From Paracoccus endophyticus (GTDB lineage Bacteria; Pseudomonadota; Alphaproteobacteria; Rhodobacterales; Rhodobacteraceae): a stretch of 64,000 bases of DNA. The notes beneath the pieces were generated by a model. The model saw only the letters and a list, made by a program, of their open reading frames with translations, did no database searches and was not told the DNA's origin. Of this stretch, positions 36,505 to 46,404 are shown piece by piece. A program made the translations under genes and the position numbers. Position 1 is the stretch's first letter. Each line of letters starts with the position of its first letter. The stretch covers positions 682,001 to 746,000 of the forward strand of contig NZ_QLUV01000001.1 in the NCBI RefSeq assembly GCF_003286075.1. Reading direction: 5' to 3'.

Positions 36505-37687
36505 CGTGGGACTCCGGCGTGCGCAGGTACAGCGCCAGCCCGACCGCCATGGGCACCAGGAAGAACAGGAACAGCAGGCCATAGGCCTGCGCGGGTGGGT
36601 TCAGCGCCTGCGCCGTCGCATGCACGGGGCGCGAGGCGAACTGCATCACCCCCACGCCGCCGATGGAAAACATGTTCAGCAGCGTCACCCCCCGGCCGAC
36701 CAGCGCCGGGGGCAGGAACGACCGCGCATGGGCCATGACCAGCGCATAGTTGGTGCCGGTCAGCCCGATCAGGCCCAGCAGCACCACGGACAGGCCCGGG
36801 CTGTGGCCCGGCGCCAGCCACAGCCCGGCCAGCGTGGCGACCGCCAGGACATGGCCCGCCAGCACCGCGCGCCGCGTCGATCCGATCAGTCGCGCCGCGG
36901 GTCCGGCGACGAAGCTGCCGATCACCATCGCCAGCCCCATGACCAGCGTCGCCCGGCCGATCATCGTGTCGCCGGCGCCGAACACGTCGCGCAGGTAAGG
37001 CGCGGCCCACAGCCCGCGGATCGCGGCCGAGGCGGCGTAGCTGACCGCAAACAGCGGCAGGATGAACCACAGCGCCCGCAGGGACAGGATCTGTGACAGC
37101 CGGCCCTGCGGTGCCCCGCCGTGGTGGGCGGGGTCGCGCACGGTCAGCGCCTGCAGCGCGGCCACGGCCAGCGTCAGGGCGACCATCAGCCACAGCGCGG
37201 GCCGCCAGCCGACGGCCTGGATCAGCGACACCAGCGGCGCCGCGCCCAGGATGTTGCCCAGCGAGCCGAAGCCCACCACCGCGCCCGCCAGCATGGTGAA
37301 CTGCGCGCGCGGATGGTCGTGGGCAAAGATGTAATAGGCCGCCATCAGCGCCGGGGCGCAACCGATCCCGATCAGCCCCATCGCGACATGCAGGTGCCAG
37401 GGCTGCGTCGCCAGCGCGAACACCGCCGCCCCGCCCCCGCCCCCCATCGCCAGCAGCGCCGACGCGGTCAGGCGCGGCCCGATGCGGTCCAGCGCCCAGC
37501 CGATCGGCAGCTGCATCAGCGCGAAGGTCAGAAACCACATCCCCGACGACAGCGCCAGGTCGCCCGGCGTCGCCCCCAGCTCGGTCTGCAGGGTGCCGGT
37601 CAGCACGGCCAGAAACGCGCGATAGAACTGGCTGAGCATATAGCCCAGCGTCAGCGCGATCGTGCCGGCAGTCAGAAAGGCGCCCAT
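36497..37687 (-). CDS. MFS transporter
   Basis: 396-residue membrane protein with about 12 hydrophobic segments. The signature between TM2 and TM3 is PIGWALDRIGPRL (about 61-73). It is of the drug/organic-anion type, with no clear substrate. The ATG at 37687 begins a natural TM1; the frame is open further upstream. It heads the minus-strand group MFS-GT4-GT29-like with overlapping ends, so a role tied to the glycosyltransferases is possible but unproven. Confidence 0.83.
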   Translation of the reverse strand: MGAFLTAGTIALTLGYMLSQFYRAFLAVLTGTLQTELGATPGDLALSSGMWFLTFALMQLPIGWALDRIGPRLTASALLAMGGGGGAAVFALATQPWHLHVAMGLIGIGCAPALMAAYYIFAHDHPRAQFTMLAGAVVGFGSLGNILGAAPLVSLIQAVGWRPALWLMVALTLAVAALQALTVRDPAHHGGAPQGRLSQILSLRALWFILPLFAVSYAASAAIRGLWAAPYLRDVFGAGDTMIGRATLVMGLAMVIGSFVAGPAARLIGSTRRAVLAGHVLAVATLAGLWLAPGHSPGLSVVLLGLIGLTGTNYALVMAHARSFLPPALVGRGVTLLNMFSIGGVGVMQFASRPVHATAQALNPPAQAYGLLFLFFLVPMAVGLALYLRTPESHDA

Positions 37688-37865
37688 GGCCTGACCCCAA
37701 GGTCGTTGCGGGCGCACGCTGCGGCAAACGGCTGCCGGGCGCAACGGGGCGCGCGCGCTGACGCAGCCGGGGCAAGGCGCTGCACGCCTCAGGGTTGCGG
37801 GTCGGGCGGCCGCCGCCTAAAGCCTGCGCTGTGATCGCCGACCCGGCCCAGCGAAAGACCTGCCC

Positions 37866-38777
37866 ATGACGACCCCTCGCCTGATCGGACCCGAGGTCGA
37901 GCCGCGGCTCGACTGGATCGCGCTGACCGACGCCATCGCCGCCGGGCACGAGATGCCGCGCGCCGAGGTGGCCGACAGCTTTCTGTACCGGGGCGCCGAC
38001 ACGCTGCTGACGCGCAGCGCGTGGATCGACGGGCTGGGGATGGCGGTCAAGCCGGCGACGGTGTTTCCGGGCAACGCGGACCACGGCCTGGGGGTGGTCA
38101 ACGGGGCCGTCACCCTGCTGGACGATGCGACCGGCGTGCTTGAGGCGATCGTCGATTTCCATCTGGTCACCCGGTGGAAGACCGCCGCCGACAGCCTGCT
38201 GTCGGCGCGCCGGCTGGCGCGGCCCGACGCGCGGCGGGTGCTGGTGATCGGGGCAGGCAACGTCGCCGACAGCATGATCGACGCCTATCGCGCGCTGATT
38301 CCCGACGCCGCCATCACGATCTGGAACCGCTCGGCCGCCGCCGCTCAGGCGCTGGCAGAGCGCAAGGGGGCAAGGGTGGCCCGCGACCTCGAACTGGCCG
38401 TCCGGGATGCCGAGATCGTCGCCACCGCCACCATGGCCCGCCAGCCCGTGCTGCACGGCGACTGGCTGTCGCCGGGCACCCATGTGGACCTGATCGGCGC
38501 CTATCGCCCCGACATGCGCGAGGCCGACGACGAGGTGCTGCGCCGCGCGCGCCTGTTCGTGGACAGCCGCGTCACGACCCTGGGCCATATCGGAGAGATC
38601 CAGATTCCGCTGGACGCGGGCGTGATCGCGGAAACCGACATCCTGGGCGATTTCTACGACCTGCCCGCGGGGGCCTATGCCCGCCGCTCGGATGACGAGA
38701 TCACCGTGGCCAAGAACGGCGGCGGCGCGCATCTGGACCTGATCACGGCCCGCTATATCCTGTCGGCGGCCGGCTGA
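37866..38777 (+). CDS. Ornithine cyclodeaminase / mu-crystallin family protein
   Basis: 303-residue NAD(P)-binding protein. The substrate-side motif KPATVFPGN (near 60) is followed by the Rossmann nucleotide-binding site VLVIGAGNVADSMIDAY (near 127-143). The family includes ornithine cyclodeaminase, alanine dehydrogenase and ketimine reductases, so the substrate cannot be named. It stands alone, divergent from the MFS-glycosyltransferase group. Confidence 0.87.
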   Translation: MTTPRLIGPEVEPRLDWIALTDAIAAGHEMPRAEVADSFLYRGADTLLTRSAWIDGLGMAVKPATVFPGNADHGLGVVNGAVTLLDDATGVLEAIVDFHLVTRWKTAADSLLSARRLARPDARRVLVIGAGNVADSMIDAYRALIPDAAITIWNRSAAAAQALAERKGARVARDLELAVRDAEIVATATMARQPVLHGDWLSPGTHVDLIGAYRPDMREADDEVLRRARLFVDSRVTTLGHIGEIQIPLDAGVIAETDILGDFYDLPAGAYARRSDDEITVAKNGGGAHLDLITARYILSAAG

Positions 38778-38782
38778 AGGCA

Positions 38783-38834
38783 GCGGACCGACGAGAGAGG
38801 GCCGACAGGGGGCGGACCGACAGCGGGCGGACCG
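38783..38834 (+). repeat. Short GCGGACCG direct repeats between convergent genes
   Basis: GCGGACCG occurs at 38783-38790, 38812-38819 and 38827-38834 in a 70-bp gap between the convergent cyclodeaminase-like and MFS genes. Variants of GCCGACAG lie between them. No gene or clear hairpin. Confidence 0.6.
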
Positions 38835-38847
38835 GGGCGGCGGCCGA

Positions 38848-40098
38848 TCAGGCCGCGACGGCGGCCGGGCGCGGCATCGGCGCCTCGCGCACCGGCAGGT
38901 GGATCAGCGCGGAAAACGCGCCCACGCCCACGCCCACCCACCACACGACGGTATAGTCGCCATACAGGTCATACAGCTTGCCCCCCAGCCACACGCCCAG
39001 GAACGAGCCCAGCTGGTGGGACAGGAACACGAATCCGTACAGCGTCCCCATGTAGCGCAGCCCATAGATATAGGCGACCAGGCCCGAGGTCAGCGGCACG
39101 GTGGCCAGCCACAGCGATCCCATCGCCAGCGAGAAGACCACGACCGTCGTCGGGGTGATCGGCGTCAGGATGAACCACGCCGCCAGCAGCGTCCGCAGCG
39201 TATAGACCCCGGCGAGCAGGTACTTGCGGCTGTAGCGATTGCCCAGCCATCCCGCCAGGATCGAGCCGGCGATGTTGGCCATGCCGATCAGCCCGATCGC
39301 CACCGCCCCCAGCGCCGATGTCGTGGTGATCCCCAGCGCCGCCAGCCCGCCATCGGGCGAGATCGGGCCGCACATCTCGGTGATCATGGCGGGGAAATGC
39401 GCGGTGATGAAGGCCAGCTGATAGCCGCAGGAAAAGAACCCCGCAAAGATCATCAGATAGCTGGGGTCGGTGAAGGCCCGCTTCAGGACCGTGCCCAGCG
39501 ATTCCTCGATCTCGTGGCGGCTGGCGGGGCGGGTGGACCGCAGCATCGGCAGGAACAGCAGCACCAGCATGACCAGCGCGGCAAAGACGATGAACACCTG
39601 CTGCCAGGGCAGGACGGCCAGCAGCCCCTCGGCCAGCGGCGCGCCGATGACCTGCCCGGCCGAGCCGGCGGCGGTGGCGATGCCCAGGGCCAGGCTGCGG
39701 TTCTCGTCGCTGGCGGCGCGGCCAACGATCGCCAGGATCACGCCGAAGCCGGTCCCGGCGATGCCGAAGCCCACGGCGATTTCCCAGACCTGCATCCCGG
39801 CGGGCGTGGTCGCCAGCGCCGTCATCACCAGCCCCAGCGAATAGAGCGCGGCCCCCAGGATGATCGCCAGCCGGTCGCCCCAGCGTTCCGCAAGCGCGCC
39901 GAAGACCGGCTGGCCGATGCCCCAGGCCAGGTTCTGGACGGCGATGGCCAGGCTGAAATCGGCGCGCGGCCAGCCGAAATCCTCGGCGACGGGGATCTGG
40001 AACACGCCGAAGCTGGCCCGCAGGGCAAAGTTGATCATCAGGATCATCGAGCCGCCGATCAGGACCGGGGTGAACAGGCGGGCGCTGTCGCGGGACAT
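38848..40098 (-). CDS. MFS transporter, OFA-like
   Basis: 416-residue membrane protein with about 12 hydrophobic segments. It opens ARLFTPVLIGGSMILMINFALRASFGVFQ (in part), typical of the monocarboxylate/oxalate:formate-like MFS groups. GALAERWGDRL marks the TM2-3 loop. The ATG at 40098 has GGAG 9 bp upstream; a TTG two codons earlier (40104) is the alternative. Substrate unknown. It converges with the cyclodeaminase-like gene, separated by short repeats. Confidence 0.84.
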   Translation of the reverse strand: MSRDSARLFTPVLIGGSMILMINFALRASFGVFQIPVAEDFGWPRADFSLAIAVQNLAWGIGQPVFGALAERWGDRLAIILGAALYSLGLVMTALATTPAGMQVWEIAVGFGIAGTGFGVILAIVGRAASDENRSLALGIATAAGSAGQVIGAPLAEGLLAVLPWQQVFIVFAALVMLVLLFLPMLRSTRPASRHEIEESLGTVLKRAFTDPSYLMIFAGFFSCGYQLAFITAHFPAMITEMCGPISPDGGLAALGITTTSALGAVAIGLIGMANIAGSILAGWLGNRYSRKYLLAGVYTLRTLLAAWFILTPITPTTVVVFSLAMGSLWLATVPLTSGLVAYIYGLRYMGTLYGFVFLSHQLGSFLGVWLGGKLYDLYGDYTVVWWVGVGVGAFSALIHLPVREAPMPRPAAVAA

Positions 40099-40215
40099 CG
40101 GCAAGGGCTCCGGTCAGAGGCAGGGCAGTCGGCAGGACGGGCACAGTGGCGCGCGCCGCGCCCCTGCGTCAATATGCGCCCTTTGCAGGCCCGCCCTGCA
40201 GGGTCCGCATGTCGC

Positions 40216-41433
40216 TTAGGCGCGCAGCCGCGCCGCGGCCGCGCGCCCGGCGTGGCGGCCCGTGGCAAGGCAGGCCGTCAGAAGATAACCGCCGGTCGGC
40301 GCCTCCCAGTCCAGCATCTCGCCCGCGGCGAACACATCGGGGCGGGCGCGCAGTTCCAGATCCGGCGTCAGCGCGTCCGAAACGATCCCCCCCGCGGACG
40401 AGATGGCCCGGTCAAGCCCCATCGGTCCCGCGTGGCGCAGCGGCAGCGCCTTGATCCGCGCGGCCAGCGCCCGCGGATCGTCGGGCAGCGGCCGCCCCCA
40501 TTCCAGCAGCAGGGCCACGCGCACCGGATCGCCCAGCACGCGGCGCAGCCAGTTGCCGACCGACAGCCGCCCGCGCGGACGCGCCAGCCGCGCGGCCAGC
40601 CCCGCCGGGTCCAGGTCGGGGGCCAGGTCCACCGTGCCCGGCGCGCCGTCCCGCAGCGCGGCCGCGATCTCGTAGACGCCGCCGCCCTCGATGCCCGCGC
40701 GGGCGATGACCCATTCGCCGCGGCTGGACAGCGCGCCCGCGGCCAGTGCGGTGCCCTTGACCGCGCGCCCGACCAGCGGCGCCATCGCGGGCGACCAGTC
40801 CACGCGGAACCCCATGTTCGCGGGGCGAAACGGGGCGATGCCGACCCCCGCGGCGCGCAGCCACGGCACCCAGGCCGCGTCCGATCCCAGCCGCGGCCAG
40901 CTGGCCCCGCCCAGCGCCAGCACCGTGACGGCCGGGGTCAGCCGCAGCGCGCCCTCCGGCGTGTCAAAGACCAGCGCCGCGCCGTCGAACCCGCCCCAGC
41001 GCCAGCGCGTGCGCAGCACGACGCCCGCGCCGTCCAGCCGCGACAGCCACGCGCGCAGCAGGGGCGAGGCCTTCATCCCCACCGGGAACACCCGCCCGGT
41101 CGATCCGGTGAACAGCGCGATGCCCAGGCCGCGCGCCCAGCCCATGACCTCGGCCGGGCCGAAGTCCCGGACGAGGGCGCGCAGGTCGTCCTGACCGAAA
41201 TGCGCCGGATGGGCTGCCAGGGCGGCGCCCATCGACAGGCGCGCCGCAAAGGCCCCGGCCGGCTCGTCGCGGGTCAGGTTCAGCCCCGACTTGCCCGCCA
41301 TCAGGAACTTGCGGGCCGGGGTGGGCATCGCCTCGGCCACCAGCACGCGGGCGCCGGATGCGGCCAGCGTCTCGGCCGCCATCAGCCCGGCGGGGCCCGC
41401 GCCGATCACCAGCGCGTGGGGCGCGTGGATCAC
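40216..41433 (-). CDS. FAD-dependent oxidoreductase, HI0933/BaiN-like
   Basis: 405-residue flavoprotein. The FAD-binding motif ALVIGAGPAGLMAAETL starts at residue 7. The MAGKSGLNLTRDE segment (about 47-59) is the HI0933-family hallmark. It looks like the subgroup often annotated TIGR03862. Substrate unknown. The GTG at 41433 overlaps the holA stop (GTGA), so it is the last gene of the leuS-lptE-holA operon. Confidence 0.86.
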   Translation of the reverse strand: MIHAPHALVIGAGPAGLMAAETLAASGARVLVAEAMPTPARKFLMAGKSGLNLTRDEPAGAFAARLSMGAALAAHPAHFGQDDLRALVRDFGPAEVMGWARGLGIALFTGSTGRVFPVGMKASPLLRAWLSRLDGAGVVLRTRWRWGGFDGAALVFDTPEGALRLTPAVTVLALGGASWPRLGSDAAWVPWLRAAGVGIAPFRPANMGFRVDWSPAMAPLVGRAVKGTALAAGALSSRGEWVIARAGIEGGGVYEIAAALRDGAPGTVDLAPDLDPAGLAARLARPRGRLSVGNWLRRVLGDPVRVALLLEWGRPLPDDPRALAARIKALPLRHAGPMGLDRAISSAGGIVSDALTPDLELRARPDVFAAGEMLDWEAPTGGYLLTACLATGRHAGRAAAARLRA

Positions 41434-42458
41434 CGCCGGCCCCGCGGCATCATCGCCAGCCGGATCAGCGCGCGTTCCACCACCGCCATGGCGGGCGCGC
41501 GCGACCGCGACCGCAGCGTCAGGTCCGTGTCCACCATCAGGTGCATCGCGTCCTCCAGCGCGCGCATCCCCCAGGACTGGGCCTGCCGGGCCATGCGGTC
41601 GCGTCGGGGGCCAAAGACCGGGGGGCGCAGCCGCGCCAGCCCCGCCGCCGCCCCGCCGGGGTCCGAGGCCGCGGCATGCAGCGCGCGGACATGGCGCAGC
41701 GCGGCGATGCACAGCGTCACCGGGGCGATGCCCTGCGCCTCGATCCGCCGCATCAGCGGACCCAGCGCGTCCGAGCGACCCTCGGCCGCGGCGTCGATCA
41801 GCGCGTCCACGTCGGCCTCGACCGTGGCGGGCGCCAGCGCGGCGATCTCGTCGGGGGTCAGGGGCGAGTCGTCGCCGAACTTGTAAAGGCCGATCTTCTC
41901 GACCGTCTGGCGAAAGTCGCCGGGGTCCAGCGCGCGGGCGAGCGCCGTCAGGTCGCGCATCGCGGCGGGCGGCACGGCGCGCAGGCCCGCGTCCGCCAGC
42001 CAGCGGGCGATCTCCTCCTCGCCGGGGGGGTCGTCATAGATCGGGGCGGTGACGGCTGTCCTGTGCGGCTCGAACAGCTTGCGCAGGGCGGACCCCTTGG
42101 ACAGCCCGCCCGCGGTCACCACGATCACCGCGTCGCCATGCGCCCAGGCGTCCAGCGCCACGGCGATCGCCGGCGCCGCCGCGTCGGGGGTGTCGTCCAC
42201 CAGCACGACGCGGGGACCGGGGAAGAACCCGACCGCCTTGACCTCGTCCAGCAGGGCGGCCGCGTCCCTGCGCAGGCTTGCGCCGGGGATGCGGGTCAGC
42301 CGCATCTCGGCCTCGGCATCGGGGCCCGTCAGGGCGGCCACCGCCTCGGCCCGCTTCAGCGCGACGCGCATCGCGTCCTGGCCATGGATCAGCAGCGCCG
42401 GGCGCGTCGGATCGGGCCGCGCCAGATAGCGGGCGATCTCGGGGCCCTTCAGGATCAT
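41430..42458 (-). CDS. holA: DNA polymerase III delta subunit
   Basis: 342-residue clamp-loader subunit. The family is weakly conserved, but [28 protein letters not shown] and the AAA+-like LLDEVKAVGFFPGPRVVLVDD (both quoted in part) fit. The C-terminal third is helical. It starts 4 bp inside the lptE end (ATGA), and its stop overlaps the GTG of the flavoprotein gene. The leuS-lptE-holA order is common in alphaproteobacteria. Confidence 0.93.
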   Translation of the reverse strand: MILKGPEIARYLARPDPTRPALLIHGQDAMRVALKRAEAVAALTGPDAEAEMRLTRIPGASLRRDAAALLDEVKAVGFFPGPRVVLVDDTPDAAAPAIAVALDAWAHGDAVIVVTAGGLSKGSALRKLFEPHRTAVTAPIYDDPPGEEEIARWLADAGLRAVPPAAMRDLTALARALDPGDFRQTVEKIGLYKFGDDSPLTPDEIAALAPATVEADVDALIDAAAEGRSDALGPLMRRIEAQGIAPVTLCIAALRHVRALHAAASDPGGAAAGLARLRPPVFGPRRDRMARQAQSWGMRALEDAMHLMVDTDLTLRSRSRAPAMAVVERALIRLAMMPRGRR

Positions 42459-42946
42459 CGCGCCGGCAGGGCCGCATACAGCCGTGTCACCACCTGGTCC
42501 GCCAGCATGACGGCCAGCCGGTCGCGCGCGTCCTGTTCGGCGGCGGTGGTGGCGATGACCGTGCCCACGGTGGAATGGCTGGCAAAGCTGCTGACCTCGC
42601 CCTGCGCGACGGCCTGCCCGGTCGTGCGGTCGGTCAGCGCATAGGCGGCGGTGCCGTTCAGGGAATAGCGCGTCGTCACCGCGTCGGGGGTGATCGCCTG
42701 CGGCACCACCGCGATCCGCAGCGCATAGGCCAGGTCATAGCGCGCCGCCTGATCCGGCCCCAGCCGTTCCGTCATCCGGCGCAGGAACGCATGATCGTCT
42801 GGCGTGCGCGGATCGGCCACCCGCACCTGCCCCAGCAGCCGCGCGCCCGCGCCGCCCGGCGCATGGAGGGGCGTGAAGCCGCAGGCCCCCAGCAGCGCGA
42901 CGCCCGCGATGGCGGCCAGCGCCGACCGGCGGTCAGGCGACCACAT
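42455..42946 (-). CDS. lptE: LPS assembly lipoprotein LptE
   Basis: 163-residue outer-membrane lipoprotein that plugs LptD. The signal peptide ends in the lipobox LLGAC (Cys near 22), followed by GFTPLHAPG, typical of LptE. The C-terminal half ends RLYAALPAR. It overlaps leuS by 14 bp and holA by 4 bp. Confidence 0.92.
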   Translation of the reverse strand: MWSPDRRSALAAIAGVALLGACGFTPLHAPGGAGARLLGQVRVADPRTPDDHAFLRRMTERLGPDQAARYDLAYALRIAVVPQAITPDAVTTRYSLNGTAAYALTDRTTGQAVAQGEVSSFASHSTVGTVIATTAAEQDARDRLAVMLADQVVTRLYAALPAR

Positions 42947-45473
42947 TGACGATCCGTCCCGGCACGACGATCAGCTTTTTCGGCGGCTGGTGGTTGAGGA
43001 ACCGCTGCACCGTCTCGTCGGCAAGGACCATCGCCTCGACCTCGGGCGCGGCCATGTCGCGCGGAACGGTGATTTCGGCCCGGCGCTTGCCGTTGATCTG
43101 GATGGGCAGCGTCACCGCGTCGCTGACCAGCGCGGCCGGGTCGGCCTGGGGCCAGGGCGCGTCCACGACCATGCCGGCGCCGCCCGCCATCGCCCAGACA
43201 TCCTCGGCCAGGTGCGGCACCATCGGGGCCATCAGCTGCGCCATCAGCCGCAGCACCGCGCGGCGCGGCTCGCCCGACGCGGGCGATTTCGCCAGCGCGT
43301 TGGCCAGCTCGTACAGCTTGGCGACGGCCTTGTTGAAGGCGAAGCCGTCGATCGCGCGCGTCACCTCGTCGATGGCGCGGTGGGCGGCCCGCGTCAGGTC
43401 GGGGTCGTCCGCGGCCGCGTCGCCCTGGGCGCCGGCCTCGGCCAGCCGCCAGACGCGGGCCAGGAACTTGGCCGCGGCCTCGGCCCCGGCGGCGGTCCAT
43501 TCCACGTCGCGCTCGGGCGGGCTGTCGGACAGCATGAACCAGCGCGCGGTGTCGGCGCCGAAGGTCGAGACGATGTTCACCGGGTCCACGACGTTCTTCT
43601 TAGACTTGGACATCTTGGCCGAGGGGATGATCTGGACCGGGGTGCCGTCGGCCAGCTTTCCGTCGGTCACGTCCTCGGGCAGGTGATAGACCGGCCGGCC
43701 CCGGTCGTCGCGGGTCAGATAGATCTCATGCGTCACCATGCCTTGCGTGAACAGGGCGTTGAACGGCTCCCTCGCCGTGTCGGGCAGGTGCCCCGTCCTG
43801 ACCATCGCACGGGCGAAAAAGCGGGAATACAGCAGGTGCAGGATCGCGTGCTCGATGCCGCCGATATACTGGTCCACGTTCATCCAGTAGTCGGCGTCCT
43901 CGCGCACCGTGGGCGTCGGCGCGTGGGGCGCGGTGAAGCGCGCGTAATACCAGGACGAATCGACGAACGTGTCCATGGTGTCGGTTTCCCGCCGGGCCTG
44001 TCCGCCGCAGTTCGGGCAGCGGGCCTGCCGCCAGGTCGGGTGGCGGTCCAGCGGGTTGCCCGGCACGTCGAAGCTGACGTCGGCCGGCAGCAGGACCGGC
44101 AGGTTCTGCTTGGCCTCGGGCACCGTGCCGCAGGCCTCGCAATGAACGACCGGGATCGGGCAGCCCCAGTAACGCTGGCGCGAGATGCCCCAGTCGCGCA
44201 GGCGGTATTTCGTGACACCCTCGCCATAGCCCGCGGCCTCGGCATGGGCGATGGCGGCGTCCACCGCCGCCTCTCCGGTCTGGTCGCGCTCGCCCGCGAA
44301 GCCGCGCACATAGCGGACCGGCTCGGACTTGGTCGGCACGAAGGGGGCGGCTGCGACCAGCGCGTCGGCCTGGCCCGCGTCCATCCCCGGCAGGCCGAAG
44401 GTCGCGCGGATCGGCAGCCCGTATTTCACCGCGAAATCATGGTCGCGCTGGTCGTGCGCGGGGCTGCCGAAGATGGCGCCGGTGCCGTAATCCATCAGAA
44501 CGAAGTTCGCGATCCAGACCGGCAGCTCCCACGCGGGGTCCAGCGGGTGGCGGACGCGGATGCCGGTGTCCAGGCCCAGCTTCTCGGCCGTCTCCAGCGC
44601 CTCCTCGGAGGTGCCGAGCTTGCGCGCCTCGGCGGCAAAGGCCGCGATGCGCGGGTCGGCCTCCAGCGATCTCGCCAGCGGGTGGTCCGGGCTGATCGCG
44701 ACGAAGCTCGCGCCCATCAGCGTGTCGGGCCGGGTGGTGTAGACCTCGATCTGCGCAAATCCGGGCGCGTTCACGGTGTCAAAGCGGAACTGCAGCCCGC
44801 GCGACCGGCCGATCCAGTTGGCCTGCATCAGCCGGACCTTGTCCGGCCAGCCGGTCAGGCCGTCCAGCGCGCCCAGCAGCTCGTCCGAGTAATCCGAGAT
44901 GCGGAAGAACCATTGCGTCAGCTCGCGCCGTTCCACCGGGGCGTTGGACCGCCAGCCCCTGCCGTCGATCACCTGCTCGTTGGCCAGCACCGTCCTGTCC
45001 ACCGGGTCCCAGTTGACCACGGCGGCCTTGCGATAGATCAGCCCGGCGTCCAGCATGTCCAGAAACAGCGACTGCTGCTGGGTGACGTAATCGTCGTCGC
45101 AGGTGGCGAATTCGCGCGTCCAGTCGATCGACAGGCCCAGCGGCTTGAGCTGGCCGCGCATCGTGGCGATATTGCCATAGGTCCAGTCGCGCGGGTGGCC
45201 GCCCTGTTCCATCGCCGCGTTTTCCGCCGGCATCCCGAACGCGTCCCAGCCCATCGGGTGCAGCACGTTGAACCCCTGCGCGCGCTTGGTGCGCGCCACC
45301 ACGTCGCCCATGGTATAGTTGCGCACATGGCCCATGTGGATGCGCCCGCTGGGATAGGGGAACATCTCGAGCACATAGTATTTCGGTCGCGCGTCGCGCG
45401 TCGCCCGAAAGCTGGCGGCGCGGTCCCAGGCCTGTTGCCAGTGCGGTTCGCGTGTCGCGGGATCGTAGGGCAT
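42933..45473 (-). CDS. leuS: Leucyl-tRNA synthetase
   Basis: 846-residue class I aminoacyl-tRNA synthetase. The HIGH motif is in [10 protein letters not shown] (about 37-46) and KMSKS is in [10 protein letters not shown]. An editing domain ([11 protein letters not shown] near 220) and zinc-binding pairs (CEACG, CPNCG) are present. Length is normal. The start at 45473 is the family N-terminus (MPYDPATRE). A DUF3576 lipoprotein gene lies just upstream. Confidence 0.98.
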   Translation of the reverse strand: MPYDPATREPHWQQAWDRAASFRATRDARPKYYVLEMFPYPSGRIHMGHVRNYTMGDVVARTKRAQGFNVLHPMGWDAFGMPAENAAMEQGGHPRDWTYGNIATMRGQLKPLGLSIDWTREFATCDDDYVTQQQSLFLDMLDAGLIYRKAAVVNWDPVDRTVLANEQVIDGRGWRSNAPVERRELTQWFFRISDYSDELLGALDGLTGWPDKVRLMQANWIGRSRGLQFRFDTVNAPGFAQIEVYTTRPDTLMGASFVAISPDHPLARSLEADPRIAAFAAEARKLGTSEEALETAEKLGLDTGIRVRHPLDPAWELPVWIANFVLMDYGTGAIFGSPAHDQRDHDFAVKYGLPIRATFGLPGMDAGQADALVAAAPFVPTKSEPVRYVRGFAGERDQTGEAAVDAAIAHAEAAGYGEGVTKYRLRDWGISRQRYWGCPIPVVHCEACGTVPEAKQNLPVLLPADVSFDVPGNPLDRHPTWRQARCPNCGGQARRETDTMDTFVDSSWYYARFTAPHAPTPTVREDADYWMNVDQYIGGIEHAILHLLYSRFFARAMVRTGHLPDTAREPFNALFTQGMVTHEIYLTRDDRGRPVYHLPEDVTDGKLADGTPVQIIPSAKMSKSKKNVVDPVNIVSTFGADTARWFMLSDSPPERDVEWTAAGAEAAAKFLARVWRLAEAGAQGDAAADDPDLTRAAHRAIDEVTRAIDGFAFNKAVAKLYELANALAKSPASGEPRRAVLRLMAQLMAPMVPHLAEDVWAMAGGAGMVVDAPWPQADPAALVSDAVTLPIQINGKRRAEITVPRDMAAPEVEAMVLADETVQRFLNHQPPKKLIVVPGRIVNVVA

Positions 45474-45567
45474 GGCAGGTCTCCGGGCGGCGGTTGCCCG
45501 GCGGGTTTATCTGCCCGGCCCCCGCAGGTCCAGATCGTGCGCCGGGGGGCGGCCTTGCGGGGCCGCG

Positions 45568-46071
45568 CTACAGCCTGCCGTCGCGGACGCGCAGCTGGCG
45601 CGCGCGGGTCAGGATCGCATCCTCGACCGCGCGCACGGTGTCGGGGGCGACGGCCGCGCCGCCCGCACCCTGCAACGACAGCTTCAGGCTGCGCGCGTCC
45701 AGCGCCGGATCGCTGACCTTGACCGTCGCGCGATAGGCGCGCCCGCCGCCCGGGGGCGTGCCATAGCCGGTCACGATCACCCCCGTGAACGGGTCGATCG
45801 TCTGGATGGGCAGGAAATCCAGCACGTCCAGGCTGGCGTTCCACAGATAGCGGTTCACCGCCACGGCGCGGTTGGGGTCCTCGCGGTTGGAAAACAGGTC
45901 CCAGATCGTGGACTGGCGCGGCTGGGCGGCCTCTCTGGCCTGGTGGTCGGACGCGGGCAGCCCCAGCGGGCCGCGCTGGCCGCCGCCGCAGGCCGCCAGC
46001 GCCACCGTCAGGGACAGGACCGCCGCAAGGCGCAGCGGATGGCGGAACGGCGGGGCGGCGCGAACGGTCAT
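45568..46071 (-). CDS. DUF3576 lipoprotein
   Basis: 167-residue lipoprotein. Signal peptide about 10-27 with lipobox LAAC. The conserved core starts STIWDLFSNREDPNRAVAVN and continues DVLDFLPIQTIDPFTGVIVTGYG (both in part). This family is regularly next to leuS in alphaproteobacteria. Function unknown, envelope-associated. The strongly structured region upstream is shared with the divergent porin. Confidence 0.85.
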   Translation of the reverse strand: MTVRAAPPFRHPLRLAAVLSLTVALAACGGGQRGPLGLPASDHQAREAAQPRQSTIWDLFSNREDPNRAVAVNRYLWNASLDVLDFLPIQTIDPFTGVIVTGYGTPPGGGRAYRATVKVSDPALDARSLKLSLQGAGGAAVAPDTVRAVEDAILTRARQLRVRDGRL

Positions 46072-46404
46072 GGCAGGATCATCCCGGAGGGCCCCTGCGG
46101 CGGGGCGTTGCGGCCAGCCTTAGCCGGTTTGCCTGCGGGGCGACAAGCTCTTGTGCGCCCCGCCGCGCGGGCCGGGCCAAGGGGGCGGGGCCACGGGACG
46201 GGGTCCCGGGCGGCGGCCCTGTCGGGGGGTCTGGCGCGGGGTCGCGGTCCTGCAACGGACTGTGGCGCTTGTGCATCACGGAACGGCCCAAGTGGCTGGC
46301 ATCGGGGCCATTTCGTTGCATTGCGGGGGTGAACGGGCGACAGCTAGCGCCATACCCAGCCCGCAAGGCCGGGTTGGGGACATAGAGAGACAAGAGGGAA
46401 AGCC
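46072..46404. other. 333-bp intergenic region between DUF3576 and porin
   Basis: It holds a near-perfect inverted repeat (arms 46135-46147 and 46150-46163, one base bulged). A G-rich run with at least five blocks of three or more G lies at 46174-46210. A hairpin in the porin leader has arms 46355-46363 and 46370-46378, with one G-U pair. The last 15 bases (AAGAGGGAAAGCC) give the porin ribosome binding site. No clear -35/-10 pair was identified and no small gene is supported. Confidence 0.6.

Noticed and set aside
38899..41886. Plus-strand frame of about 995 codons across the MFS and flavoprotein genes
   Set aside because: Antisense to two convincing genes, with repeated Arg/Gln/His-rich sequence typical of high-GC shadow frames.
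42804..45716. Plus-strand frame of about 970 codons opposite leuS
   Set aside because: Antisense shadow of leuS and lptE; no recognisable domains.
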